A stretch of 64,000 nucleotides of DNA from Charina bottae (taxonomy: Eukaryota > Chordata > Lepidosauria > Squamata > Charinaidae). Location: positions 81,807,921-81,871,920 of the forward strand of contig JALMGJ010000005.1 in NCBI GenBank assembly GCA_023362775.1, given 5' to 3'. The translations under genes were made by a program, and so were the position numbers. Every line of letters begins with the position of its first letter. Position 1 is the stretch's first letter. The notes below the pieces were generated by a model. The model was not told the DNA's origin. It saw nothing but the letters and a program-made list of their open reading frames with translations, and did not search any database. Shown here one piece after another: positions 20,576-34,000 of the stretch.

Positions 20576-22849
20576 TCTGACTTTTACGTAATTTATATAT
20601 ATATTAATGTTTTAAAAAAACTGCTGTATAAGTTTTAGTGTTCTTGGTTTGCTCTTGGACTGTAAATTACATTAAGTAATAATAAAGAATGAATATACAG
20701 TACATACTGTATATGTGGGGGGAGGCTATTTTTACTTCCAATTTTTTTCCTTTCAAGATTCAACAATTTCAAATCTTTAATCATGATAATCATAGCATTT
20801 TTGTTTTACATAGAGTATTTTTTGTTACAAGTTCATTTTTTTCCTTATGAAACATCTTATCTCCTTAAATATTTGAGCCCTTTTCTTTACCTTCTAAATA
20901 TCATGTACTACTACAGATTAGAATTCTTTTTGCATGTTTGGGTGTTAATGCAGATTAGTCAATGCACATCCCCGTAGCACCCATTTCCTTGCATCCAGTG
21001 CGGCATCCCTGCTTACGCTACATTGGCGCTGCCCTAGTATTCTAGTTCTTCGCTCCCACTGCTTGAGGCACCAAGTACATCCCTCTGTGCCCTATTCCCA
21101 CCATCCGTATGGGGCAGAGGGAAGCTCTGCAGGAGTGCTCAAGCGGTCCTGCAAGGCCCCTCTCCCAAGCCCCTCTCCTCTGCACCCACAACTTTTGGCA
21201 CAGATGTTGGTACTTTTAGCCACTTCCTTACATTCCTCAGCCCCTTTACGTTGATTGTTAATAACTTTAATCACCGATGTTTTATAAAAGATTGTGATCT
21301 CCTGGCTTGGAGCAACCTCCTTTGTGTGTGTGTGTGTGTGTGTGTTTCTCAACAATTGCATCACAAACTCAGCTTACAGCAACAAATTTTAAAAACCCTC
21401 CGTATTAATTAATCTATAAGCCTTTGCTGATTATAGGCACATGTGTATGTCTCTATCAATCTTTACAAATTCTTGTCACTGCAACATCTTGTCTTCATTA
21501 CTGCAATGATATCTCAGGTATTTGATTACTGTGTGCCAGTCTTCCTCTGCCAGATTTCTGTTTACTTTGTGCAAATTACTGTATATTCTCCCTCTTTTCT
21601 TCGTCATCTATGGATTAGTTTCTGGTGAGTAAGCTTTTTCTCCTTAATTTGTTGGGTGCCTCTATTCTTGTACTTCTAGACTCAAAGAATTCTAGTATTC
21701 GAGACACAGAAAGGTGATTTAAAAGTAATATCCCCCCCCCAAAAAAAAAAACTCTTCTGGCACACTCCTGTTAGTTCTCCCTGTTTGCTCACTCAGTTTC
21801 TAGATTTATTAAGAGAAGTTCTGCCTTATTTCTTGGCTGATGCGTTCTATCGGAGATAACAATTAAAGGGAACGGAAAGTCCCATCTGTAGCTCGCCTAT
21901 TGGGGAATCACATTTGATCCCTGCAGACCAGCCTAATACTATCATTTCCAGAGCATTATTAGCCTTCAGATTCCACCCTGCTCTGGAGTCTGCCATTCAA
22001 TCCTCAGCTCAAACTATGTGTACAAAAATGTGCATAATAGTGGAGTTTGCGTACAAAATGTCACTTTTAAGTAAAGTGGCACGTATGTAAAAAACACAGT
22101 GTTATTTTTTAAACAGAGAATGGTGCAGATACTTGATAGAAGAACTTATAGCCGAATACATGCAGAAATGGAACAGACTACTTTTAGACAGATTTGTTTG
22201 CTCTTTAATTCTATATTGTAGCTCAACTGATTATTGATAAATCAGAACGTTTGTGGTTTCTTCTATGTTTCAAGATGGAGGTCTTAAAAATCCTAACAGG
22301 GTTCCCTTTATATAAAATAGTTCATTGCTGCAGCTTTTGTATTAAAACTTATTTTGCAGGGGATTCTGCAGAACATATTATTTAGAACCTGCCCCTAAAT
22401 TTCGGCCCAGATGCAAAATGCTGATTTAGGAAAGGAGAAGTCCTTTCTGCTCAAATGAGAACTTTCTTCCCATTTTTGAACATTTACTTCACATACAGGG
22501 TAGATTATGGCAACGTTTGGAGTTTTTCTTCATGTTTAGTTCTCATTTCAAAGGCTTTGCTAGTTGTTGCTGCAATGGCAACATTTCAGAACTCCTTCAA
22601 GGCTTTGGTGAAATTGCCCATTCTGAGGACAATCCCGGACAATGTTGTAGAAATGGCCCTGAGATCTCAGCCAGAAGGCCATCAGGTGACACGTCTCTGA
22701 CTGGTTTGCTTTGCCATGCTAGGTGCCATATTAGCATTACCTCTTTGGGCTGCCTAATCTGATAACAAGAGGAACATTTTGCTGCCATCTAGTGATCAAC
22801 CAGACTTTTGCAGCCCAGATATTATATCCCTATCCATATTTGTATTGTG
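20576..22849. other. Unannotated non-coding DNA with a TG repeat
   Basis: Contains a (TG)n run at 21322-21346. No transposon or exon recognised. The patch 21790-22010 has even base composition and could be conserved non-coding DNA, which I cannot test. Confidence 0.4.
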
Positions 22850-23215
22850 TAATGGTATATGCCCAAGGGGCGTGGTGGCTCAGCGGGTAAGACGCCAGGC
22901 TTGTCGATCGATCAGAAGATTGCAAGTTCGGAGGTTCGAATCCCTAGCCCTGCGTGCGGAATGAGCTCCCGCACTTGCCCCAGCTCTTGCCAACCTAGCA
23001 ATTCGAAAGCATGCAAATGCAGGTAGATGAATAGGTACCATTTCGGTGGGAAGGTAACAGCGTTCCGCCTGCGTCATGCCGGCCACATGACCGTGGAAGC
23101 GTCTTCGGACAACGCTGGCTCTTCGGCTAACAAACGGAGATGAGCACCGGCCCCTAGAGTCGGACATGACTGCACAAATGAGCGGGGGGAACCTTTACCT
23201 TTTTAATGGTATATG
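22850..23215 (+). mobile_element. Sauria SINE, full length, 12-bp target duplication
   Basis: The insert at 22862-23203 runs from 'ggggcgtggtggctcagcgg' (tRNA-like, with a B-box-like 'ggttcgaatccctagc') to the tail 'gagtcggacatgactgcac...ggggggaacctttacc'. The flanks TAATGGTATATG at 22850-22861 and 23204-23215 are identical. It has a short extra 'gatc' relative to its sister copies. Confidence 0.95.
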
Positions 23216-23801
23216 AGAAAGACCCTGAGAAACCAGGCAAAGAGATGCTGCCTAGGGAATGGTCAGGTAAGAGAGGGTAGAGCCCACAGCTGCATATTGG
23301 GAGGAGAAAGAGGATCAGAAGGGACCCTCCCTAACTTCTCAGGCTGTAAAGGAGACAGCGGGAGATTTGTACTTTCAGACTTGCAAGATTCTGTTAATGT
23401 AGCCTTACAATAAAGTAGAATTAGCTCATCTGGTCATGTTTCCTGTCTGGTCTACCTGGGGAGACTGACATATTGTTTCCCAGAGCGTTTCATGACAAAG
23501 GGCTATGTGTGTGTGTAAGAAGACAAAGAAGGGTAATGGTGCAGGCATTTAGGGCAACTTGCCCTAAAATAATACAATATAAATTTTCTCAAAGGTACTT
23601 ATCTCAAACCTAACAAATTAAAATGTTGCACATGCCTGATATTTTCAAAGAATCCAAAATTCAAATTGGGGTGGGGGTGGGGGTTGAGAGGTAAAGAAAT
23701 ACGACTTTTCTGGCAGGGTGACATTTCCCAGCTTTGTTCCCACACTGCAAAAAGGCTGCAAATAGGAACTGGCTTAAGAGCAAGGGACTTACTCAGTAAA
23801 G
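23216..23801. other. No gene recognised
   Basis: About 590 bp without a repeat signature, apart from a short GGTGGG run near 23671-23684. Confidence 0.4.
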
Positions 23802-24222
23802 AGGAGTGGAATACCATCTCCCACTGGCCAGCTCAGCCAGGTGAGACTATCCTGGAAGCAGCAGCAGCCCTTAAAGCAGATCCTTTAAGGCAGGGGTGGG
23901 GAACCTTTTTTCTGCCAAGGGCCATTTGGATATTTATAACTGGGGACCGGAGGTGGGGTTTCTGGGATTTCTGCGGACCAGGGGCCGGAGTTTGTGGGCA
24001 GGAGCCAATCACAAGCACTGGGGGGCGGGGTTTGCGGGCCGGAGCCAATCACGTGGAAGGGGTGGGGTTTGCGGGCGGGAGCCCCGTGGGCCTTAGGCGG
24101 GAGCCCCGCGGGCCTTATACGGCCCATGGGCCTGACGTTGCCCACCCCTGCTTTAAGGGCTGCTGCTTCCAGGATAGTCTCACCTGCCTGAGCTGGCCAG
24201 TGGGAGATAGTATTCCACTCCT
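23802..24222. repeat. Palindrome with ~73-bp arms, split at its tip by a MITE
   Basis: The left arm at 23802-23876 ('aggagtggaata...cagccttaaag' type order) is the reverse complement of the right arm at 24151-24222, with about two substitutions and a 3-bp CAG difference. Removing the MITE and one target copy leaves the arms separated by about six bases, that is, a long near-perfect hairpin. Confidence 0.85.
23883..24158. mobile_element. hAT-type MITE, 260 bp, with 8-bp target duplication
   Basis: The element at 23891-24150 begins CAGGGGTGGGGAACCT and ends TTGCCCACCCCTG, a short imperfect inverted repeat. The identical 8-mer CTTTAAGG flanks it at 23883-23890 and 24151-24158. The interior is GC-rich with several 'gggtttgcgggc' and 'gccaatcac' words repeated in tandem. 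Confidence 0.92.
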
Positions 24223-24304
24223 ATTTATTCTGGAGTGTGATTCGGGAAAACCAGAGTTCAATTCTCTTCAGTGGAGTCTTCTTGGTGCATTTCTAAAGTA
24301 TCCC

Positions 24305-24465
24305 TTTCTCTTCTCTTCTCTTCTCTTCTCTTCTCTTCTCTTCTCTTCTCTTCTCTTCTCTTCTCTTCTCTTCTCTTCTCTTCTCTTCTCTTCTCTCCTC
24401 TCCTCTCCTCTCCTCTCCTCTCCTCTCCTCTCCTCTCCTCTCCTCTCCTCTTCTCTTCTCTTCTT
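24305..24465. repeat. Long (TTCTC)n/(TCTCC)n pentanucleotide array
   Basis: About 160 bp: TTCTC units, then a block of TCTCC units from about 24395 to 24450, then TTCTC again. The apparent 294-codon frame across it is an artefact. Confidence 0.95.
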
Positions 24466-25801
24466 TTCTGTAATGGAGAATATGATTAGAGCCCAAACTC
24501 TCCAAGACAGCCTGTCCTCTTATTTAAACCCTCTATCCATCCATTTCTAATCACAGTTCCTCTAAAGGAGCTCTTTATCATTATTGGATGGTAGAAGCAG
24601 CACCTTTTTAAGGAGAGGATAATGGGGACAATTGCCCACATGGAACCAGCACCATCTGAAGTGTAGTTTAGTATTTGAAATGATCAGGTGGATCAATATT
24701 TTTCCTTCTAGGCAGCAAACTAATTAGTTAGAAATGTAATGGCAAGGGTTATTTCAGAATTTCTTGTTTCCATAGATCTCTGATTACAGGGCTATTGACT
24801 TCAATAGGGGATAAAAATACATAGACTTTGAATGCAGTGAGGGAAAAAGAGTGTGCTGGGGAAAATTGATCAAATACACATTCTGGTTTTGGGCATCTCA
24901 GGGGCTTAAAAGACGGAGGGTAAAAGTCCTCCTTTCCCATCCCCACAGCAAATGAAAATAGGCTGGGGCTCTTCTTGGGGGAAGGAAGCTGCCTTCCTTT
25001 TCTGAGCACTGCACTGATTCTGCTCATCTTCCTTTCTGCAAGAGTGGTCCCAGTGTCTCCCATGCCCTTCTCTGAGCACCTGATACGATCGATGACTTAT
25101 CAAGCACATTACTTTTAGCTTTGGTCGTTTTCCACTCCCAGTCATCCTTTATACTTCCAGTGTTACAGAGACCCACCTTCTAGTCTCTCAAGCTGGCCCT
25201 GGTCTGCCAAATCAAAGTTCAAAATCTCCTGGATCCATGATTTTGCCAACCATGCTGTGATTAAGTGACGATTGGTGACATTATGAAAAATATGATTCTG
25301 AGTTAAAGACAGACCTGTTGATCAAAGAATCCTGTCCCCTGGCTATGTGTTTCCCTATTATGGTACTCTAGAAAGCACCAGTTTGCTTGCTTGCTTGCTT
25401 GCTTGCGTGCACATACGTTGGCACAGCTGCCGGGTGCCGCCCCTGATAGTCTAGCATAGCTCTGGGCAACAGGTGAGGACTGGAGCTTCTCAGGGGTTTT
25501 TGAGTCCCAACTCAATATTTCATACAGCATTAGAGTTCTTACGGCAATCTGGTCTGATGTGCCCTGAATTGCCTCAGGATTTGGGATTCATCCATATCCA
25601 GAATACAGTCCTGCTAAAGGCCAAGGGAGTTCTTTCCTAATACAATCTGATTTGTGCTTTCAGTTTCTGGATGAATATATCCAGACGATTGTAATTATCA
25701 GTACAATTGAACCAACTGGGGAGGGGTACTGTACATGGAAAATATAGCTTGTATCCATTGTAGGAAAGTGAAGTATCAGCAAAATAACCAAATAAAAATG
25801 A
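24466..25801. other. Unannotated non-coding DNA
   Basis: A short (TTGC)n run at 25382-25406. No family recognised. Confidence 0.4.
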
Positions 25802-25970
25802 TCTGGGTGACCTTGGGCCAGTCCCTCTCTCTCAGCCCAACTCACCTCACAGGGTTGTTGTTGTGGGGAAAGTAGGAGGAGGAAGGAGTATTAGGCATGT
25901 TCACCGCCTTGAGTTATTTATAAAAATAAGAAAGGCGGGATAAAAATTAAATAAATAAATAAACAAATAA
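25802..25970 (+). mobile_element. CORE/MIR-like SINE, 5' truncated
   Basis: Begins inside the CORE block at 'ctgggtgaccttgggccag' and runs to the L2-like tail and AAAT repeats. The tRNA-like head is missing. Flanks 'aaataaaaatgat' and 'aaataaatgtgat' may be an imperfect target duplication. Confidence 0.85.
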
Positions 25971-27049
25971 ATGTGATTCCACTTTCCCAAAACTGAAAAT
26001 CTGTATGCAAACAATGGCTCCATATTACATCTAGCTCACAGATCATTCTAAGATCCACAAGCCGCCTTCTAATTTTTGTTTTCTTGACCCTGTTCACAGT
26101 TTGCTTTATACTGCAAGTTCTAAATGGCCTGTTCTCTCCATCTCCCCCCCCCCTGCTCATCCTCACTCACACACACACGGGCACACACTTACATCATGCA
26201 CATACTCAAATGGAGCTGAAGCACTCTTAGGAGGCCTTTGCTGGTAAGTGATTGATCACTGAAGTGTGGCCTTCCTTTGCTGGCATTTGAAAGTGCTTTA
26301 TGCAGGAACATCCTCTCTCTCTTTTGTTTGAGTTTGTAAGTGTTTCTTTCTTTCTTTCCAATCCCGTTTAATGATTTTTCCTCGATGCAATTTGCAGAGG
26401 GCTATGCCAAGGCGTCTTCCCCTGCTGAGACAGAAACAAGGCTCAGAAAAAAGGCGCCAAGGGAACTGTTCGGAAGGGAAAAAAGGGCACTAGGGGAGCC
26501 ATCAAGATCCTCCGTTTATCTCTGTCACTGCCATGCAGAGCAGGCTGGCCTCTCCATCCTGACTGGGACGAGGGAGAGATTGCTGCAGTAGCAAAATGAA
26601 ATGACAAACACAGCAGATCTGGTGGCTTGCCAGATGTGCCAAGCAAACTCCGCCAATCTATATTTGATCGAGAAGCAAACATGAGTAATATAAGAACCTT
26701 TTCCAGAAGAGGAAGAGACAAAGGGTCTTGTTGATTGTTGAGGGAGCTGCTCAGCAGTCCGGCATTGGCATTTTAGCTTCTTTCTGCATGTGAACAAGGC
26801 GGACTCTCCGTGTTTGGACACACACGGAGTCCTGGGCTAGAAAAGGCTGGGTAGAAGATCACATAATCTTCAAGGAAGTACTGAGAGCTGAAATTATCCC
26901 TGATGTTCCTCTAAATCCTAAGATAACCCTGGCCACAATCAATTTCCCCTGCCACTTTGGGGAAACGCACCTGACAGGAGAGGGTAGTACATGGCTGCAA
27001 GCACAAAGCAGTGCTTCTTGAAGGCAGCACAAAACAAAGAATCCTAGAA
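25971..27049. other. Unannotated non-coding DNA
   Basis: No exon or repeat recognised. The patch 26560-26720 has mixed composition and no repeat signature, so it could be conserved sequence; untested. Confidence 0.4.
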
Positions 27050-28030
27050 TTACACAACCCTGGAATCACAGAGTTGGAAGGGGCCATGGAGGTTATCAAT
27101 TCCAATCCCCTGCTCAGTGCAGGAATCCAGATAAAACATCCTAGAGAGATGGCTTTCCAGCCTCCATGTGAACACTTCCAATGAAGGGGAACCCATCACC
27201 TCTCTGGGAAACTGGTTGCACTGTCAAACTGCTCTTACTTGTTAGGATCCCCCCCCCCAACATTACATCAGAATCCACATTCCTCTAACTTAAATCCATT
27301 ATTCTGTGTCTTGCACTCTGGAGCAGGCCTGACCATCACACTTTCAAGTCTTTGAAGAGGGTTGCCATATACTGTACCCTAGTTAAGCAAGAAGCGCACC
27401 TAAGCAGATAAGAGATGGGACAAGTTAATATGGGACACTGCCCATATTAGGTCTGCAGTCAATTACTATTTCAAGATCTTTTTCACAGATAACATGATCA
27501 AGCCAGATCTCCCTTCTATAGTATACCTGGGCATTTGATTTATGTTTCTAAGTGAAGAATTTAGTATTTGTCTATGCTGCCATTTTCTGTCATTTTCAAC
27601 CTGTTTTTCTAACCATCAAGAACATTTTAAATTTTATTTTTCTAGGCTAGGATGTTAGCTAATTTTAAAAGCCCAATTTTATCTATGCATTTGAGAAGCA
27701 TGCCCTCCACTCCTTTATCCAACTCATTAATAAAAAGATTAAAGAGGACCCAGAACAGTTTCTTGTGGCATCTCATGTGACATGTCTTTCCAGTTTGATG
27801 AGAATTATTGATGAGTACTCTTTGAGTATGATTTCTGAGTTAGCCATGTAACTACTTCTCAGGCCTTGTAACTACTACTCACACTTAAGTAGCTTGCTGA
27901 TCTTAATGTCATGAGGTACTTTCTTAAATGCTTTGCTGAATTTAAGATCTATTATGTTTACAGCATTTCCACAATCTACTAATGAAAGCACTTGATCAAA
28001 TAAAGAATTATGTTTAGTCTGGCAAGGCTT
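27050..28030 (-). pseudogene. CR1/L3-type LINE relic, antisense
   Basis: Starts with the typical antisense CR1 3' region 'cacagagttggaagggg' ... 'caggaatccag' ... 'actggttgcactgtcaaact'. It continues with eroded matches to the RT region: 'actcattaataaaaag' (near 27723), 'cccagaacagtttcttgtgg' and 'aaatgctttgctgaattta' (27928). The order agrees with minus-strand CR1, but divergence is high and no frame is open. Confidence 0.6.
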
Positions 28031-31000
28031 GCTGATGTAGTACTTACCACATCATTTTCACATCATTTACAGACTGATTTTCAAACATTTATGGCTATTT
28101 GTTTTACAGTAGTATGTGTTTACATTTATAATAGTAAATAGTATTTACTATTATACTATAGAACTACCTAAGACACGAATGGTCAGCTTCCTACTGGCTT
28201 TGGGGTTGCAACTCAGCATCTTGACCTGTCAGCCAGGCAGTTAGTTGCAAATGAAATCAATGATATTACTGGTGGTAAAACAAAAATATTCAATCCCTTT
28301 TCTCATGGTTTTGGGGTAGAGTATGTTTACCTCCCAAAGGCCTTCTTCTCCCATTCTACCTATTTTTTCACAAAAAAGGCCTAGCATTTATACTACTGAG
28401 CTTAAGCCTTCCACTCTTAGTTAAACATTTTAATGTCTATTTTCCCCATCATCTGGTAGCCAACAATACATTGCATTAATGCATGTAACTGAATTTAGCT
28501 ATTAAAATGGAAAGCCACTGATATGCCTTGTTAAAAGCATCTCGAGTACTGTGAAGTCCATAGCATTTGAGATCATTTTAAAAACTGAACAGACAGCAGG
28601 TATACCTTATCTTTGAGTAACAGATGATGCTTAAAATACACATGAGAGGGTGAGATTACGATAGCCAGGCTTAAACTTAAGTTTAATTTCCCCCCTTCTA
28701 ACACCTCTCAAATTCCTCCCTCCATATGATGCTTACATATTAAATTAATTTAATTACTCTAGGTGTACCAATGCAAACCCAGAAATATAGAAATAATTTC
28801 TATACATTAAGTAGCAGTTTAATATACTGTATCTCACCATAGCAGGGAAGATGGTGATGAGGTAACCTGTGGGCCTGCTCTCCAGATGTTGATAGTTAAT
28901 AGTTTGCTCTCTCTCTTTCTGTAAATATAGATAGATCAATATTGACAGAGATATAAGCTTTTGACTAGACTTAGTCTGGACAGCCTTCCAATAGAATTGA
29001 TAGGCCTTTCACTAATTAACTGTCCTTGGTAAAGTTGGGCATAGAGGGGCCCTGTTTTTTATAAAGTTGTATAATATGTGTGGGCTCAGGAGAGGGAGGA
29101 GAACACGATTTCTGTCACCTGCACAAATACACAGATGTTCAGAGAGGTGATAACTGTACTGCCTTGTGGGGTTCCTGTTTAGCCAGTTGACGATCATCAC
29201 AACCCGTATCCACACAAGAACAGAAAGTTTTAGTTCTTTGTAGTAAAGAATGAGAATCCTTCCTTTCTATATGCTCAAATAATGGCTACATTTAAGGGCA
29301 CAATTACCTAGAGACTGACTAGGCTTTGCCCTTGAGGGCCTTGCTGCATCCTAGGATTGGGTTGTGGGCTAAGTAAGCAAGTGGAGGAATATTGGAGGCC
29401 GGCATTTACATACGTAGATGCTCCAGGCATGAAATGAGGCCTAGTGAGCCTTGACTTATAGTAAGTCCTCCTGGACTATAGATAATCTAAACCAATTTGA
29501 CCTATTACCCTTTCCATCAAGCACCTTTCAATGTTCAATATTTCTAAATTATTTGTAGCCACCTTTGCTTCACTGTGGCCAAGCATCCTCCTTGGAATCC
29601 CTAAAAAAATGGACAGAATGGGAGAAGGCTCCTCCTTCTCTCTCGCCTCCTCCCAAATTGTGTACGTGTGTAGTATGTGAGAGAGCAAGAGGTTGCATGT
29701 ATCAATATGCATATATGAAAATGTGTTTGTAGTTGAGGCACTGATAAGGAGAGTGTCACGCTTTGCTCCTATGTAGCCAGATACTGCTATGCACAATAAA
29801 GTCCTAACAGCAATCTTCTTTCTCTGATCTTTCTTTTCTATTCTGTGAAAATCAGGATCATGGAAACACATTACATTTGGCAAAAGTGCTTCTCCAGCAT
29901 AATTTAATCCAGGGGAGGAGGTGGTGTCGGTGGGTTATATATTATACAATATTCTGCCAAGACTCTTTCTATTTAATGTGGCCTTACACAATCATCCACT
30001 TAAGCGCATCTGACCTCAACCCTGCTTTGCCAGGGCAGAAATCCATGTGGCTTCTGGCGTCCTGCAGTGGGAAAGCCTTGTGCAGCCCGCATGCCCTCCT
30101 TCTCTTCCTGCAGATGTGGGCTCAGTAGAGAGAGAACATTAACTACACCTCTTTATTATTGAGTATAAATTTATTAGAGGCAGCTTTCCCGCTCCCACCT
30201 TCTCCTCACCTTCTCAGAAAAGTAAACATTTAATTTTTTTTAGTTGTTGTTAATAGATTTAATGTTCATTTGTTGGTCGCCTAGGGGCAGGAACGTGTGA
30301 CATTTCAAATAATTGTTGTTTTGAGGGTATTCTCTGGAGAAAAATGCTGCAAAAGTGTGGAGAAGATTTAAGTAAATTACTGTGTCAGCTTCTATTTATT
30401 CCCTACATGATTGCCAGAGGCAGGCCTGCGAGAGAACCATTAGAGGGCTGGCCATAAAAGAGGGAGGCAGAATTTCAAAAGCCAAAATGCCATTATAGGA
30501 AAGTTAGTGTGTAACATGTTAAATTATTCCCCAAAGTGGTGGAAAAGGGGGGAGGAAATAAGGAGCAAGCAGGAACAGTTGAATTCAAGAAGGTCTGTAC
30601 ATGAGACAGGAAGATTCTGTATGTCACAGAGAGAAATGGAGCTAATTCCAGGGTAATATTTGATATCTCTGGTGTATTTACAAAATGTCCTCATGTTACT
30701 ACACGCCTGTTTTTACTGAGGAAATTTGTCATGCCATGAAGAAATCTCTGACTGTGGTACAAGCCAGGGCCCATAAATAGGTGCAGGTTCTCACCCTGTG
30801 GGGCCATGTCGTCTCCGCACAGTCTCTGCCAATGGTTGATAAGAATGGATGGCCTTAACAGGACATAAAGGGAGGCTGTCACGTAAGACAGCGCAAAAAC
30901 TAAACGTGAGAGGCCCACGGCATCAGTACAAAGTGGAAATCTTATTCATCTCATTAACATTCCACCATTTGTTCCAGATACCAACACCGCTGAACTGGAA

Positions 31001-34000
31001 TTAAAAAAAACCTCAGTGATGGATCCTGTTGGGAGCAAGTAGATCAATGGTTAAGAATGCTGCAGGGAAAATCCTGCCCTGGGGGGAAAATACTGGAAGT
31101 GAGGCACACCCAAGAACAGCATTTATTTTCTAAAATATATGGGAAGGTTGAAGGGCTTTCTCAGCTTTCTCGAGGTTTAAACAAGACCCAAGCAGAGGCT
31201 TCTTCCCAGCATTTCTTGCAATGACCATAAGATTCTGCTCAGACTGATGGAGAACTGGCCGTCTCACCCTGCGTCCATTCATGGTGCAGTAATGCAGGTC
31301 ACCAGATTGGGAAAAGGTTAAGGACCAAGTTGGGAAGCTAAAACCTGACAGCAGGAGCTACTTCCAGATTCTGTCCATCCAGAGCATTTCCAGAATTTCA
31401 TTAGCTCCTTTTTCTACAATCCGGTTCCCTGCAATCAACATTCATCACCAAATCCCACCCTACTCCCTCCAAGTGCCTGAAGCAGCTATTGTCTTTCCAT
31501 AATAGTTGAAACATTGATGAGTCTCACAGGACAAACTGATATTCTAGTGCCAGAAGAAATGCCTTCCCAGGCCTTTTTTTCTGTTCATTTTTCCAAACAG
31601 TTCTTGCCCACCATAAACGCCGACTGATGGTTCCCAGCACTTCCAGAAATGGGAAATAAAAATAATCTGCAATTGCTCATTTGCATATTCATTGTTGTAT
31701 TCGGTGCAAATTTGAAGATGACAGAAGGTAGGGAAAAAACCCAAAACAGTCAGTGGTGGTTTTTGTTTTTTACCATTACACTATAGAACAGCCTTATGTC
31801 CTGCCTATTTCATTTACTCAGCCGTACAATGGAGTAAACATGAGAGTTAGCCAGCTTCTTATATTTCCATTTCCCCAATGTCTTACAGTTCTGTTTTAAC
31901 AACTATGTTCATCAAACTATACAGGAAGCCCACCGGCTTTCAGTCTTCTTTTCTCAGATGAAAATGACAAAACATATCACTGATATGCTGTAGTCAACCT
32001 GATACTCCCTTGAAATCATGCCATAGACTGACTTCTTCTGTTACAGTCAACAAAATTGCAGTCACCATTGTTGTTCATTTAAAAAGCACCTTCATTAAAA
32101 ACCAACAAACGTCATAAAAATGATGAACAACCTTTTGAGGACCCCAGAGCTTTCCATCAGGGGGGAGGGGAAAGAGAAGAAGAAGGAGGGAAGCAGAGTT
32201 TTTATAATATTTAAGGGAGACTTAACAAAGCAGATCATCACAGATCATTAGGACAAAGAAACAATGGGCATTTTCCCTATTTATGTCTTAAGTATTACTT
32301 TATTGTTTCTTTTGAATGACAATTCAAATTAATATTAATATTCTATTAATATTCATATTAATATTCCAGCTCTGTGTTCAATTCTTCCTCCAACTTATGC
32401 TTTCCCTTCTTGTGCTCTGATTGGCCTGCCTGTGGGTCAGTATCTTGTCTCTTTCTCTTATTGTAACGTATTTACAGCATGCAAGCCAGTTAAGCCCCCC
32501 AAATCTTATTCATCGGAGATCTAGTTTTATTTTTGTAAGCATCACTCTTCATTTGCTTCCACGCTGCTTCATTTGTCCCCAATCCCTTTTCCGATGCAAG
32601 AACGATTATGGAATGAGCACAGGATTAGTATTTTATTTCTAGCTTTGAAGAACCAAGAGATCTCTTTGCTCCAGGCTGTCCTCTTGTGAAGCATGCCATA
32701 CAGATGGACAATAATAAATAATAAGGGAAAGAGTGTTTTTTTTAATGAATCTCAAAGACATAGGTAAATCATTGCTTGTTCTCAACCTCCTCGATATTTC
32801 TTTGCTAATAGACTTCAGGTTTAATTGAAGGATCTTCTCTGGACTCTGTTTGCCACCCCATTCTCTCTTTAACCCCACTGTTCAGAGCTTCACAAAAGCC
32901 AACCCATTAAGGGTCTTCATTAGTTTGAACACCAGCCAACCAACCAACCGTCAAAGGTCAAACACAGTCACCTGTCACAACATGGCAGTAAAACTCCTAA
33001 TTGTATGGGAACAAATGAGATAAAGAGATCGTACTATTATACTATCTGATTTATTTTGTTTCCAAAGAATAATTCCTGTCTAATTTATTTCTGAAGCTAA
33101 CCATGGTTATGTGTATAAGTATCTAGGAAAAATACCTATAAGGACAGTGAACAATTTACAACCACGTGGCTAGATGGATATCATTGGGATTTTTGCGAAT
33201 CTTTCCAGACCTGCAATAAACCTTGGAATGCCTTCACAAAATTCTTTTCTTACTATTCTACAATTTCATGTCTCAAAAAATTAGTACAGGAAGAAAAAAA
33301 AATGGCATTATTTGCCAAATTTCTGCCCTCCTACCCAAAGCCTTTCTTTTGGCCCCCAGCCTCTGCAGCAAAGGGCAGATGAATATATCTGGTGAATGAG
33401 AGGTTACATACAGTATTTCAAAGCAACTTTTCCAGAATGATCATATATGTTAATGGATTTGTTTCATAGTTTTTGTATGCATTATGAAAAATGGCCCCTG
33501 TGCCCTCTAGTGGAGAAAATGAAAATGTTTCACAGCTTTGCAAACAATGCTGTCAACATGGGGATGGTTTTGGAGGTCAAAGGCCAAACAACATAACAAC
33601 AACAGGGAACCATCTTTTAGTCCATTTAGAACACTCAAACTACTAATTATTATCTAACAATCTGCAGACTGAATGGAATACGATATTGTTCTCACAATAT
33701 GTTTATTTCAGATCTTAAAATCAGCTAGTTCACTGGCTTTCAGTGGTAAATGTTAAAAAATCCAGCAAAGGAATAATGAAATTATGTCTACAGCACAATA
33801 GATGTATTTCTTATCCCTGATGTGCATGTACCAGGAACTTTTGCTAGCTCTCAGACTCCACAGCAACTTCCAAGATTATAAAAAGGGTCCACATAGCAAA
33901 CTGAGCACCACCAGGTTTCATTTAGAAACTGTTATTATGGGCCAAAGCAAAGTTCTACTTTTCAGTTGCCATTAGGTTAATTCTAGCAATAAAAAGTTTG

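Noticed and set aside
22862..22960. tRNA gene
   Set aside because: The tRNA-like head with B-box belongs to a Sauria SINE with tail and target duplication.
23666..24550. 294-codon open frame
   Set aside because: It runs through a palindrome, a MITE and a pentanucleotide array; the length comes from repeat composition.
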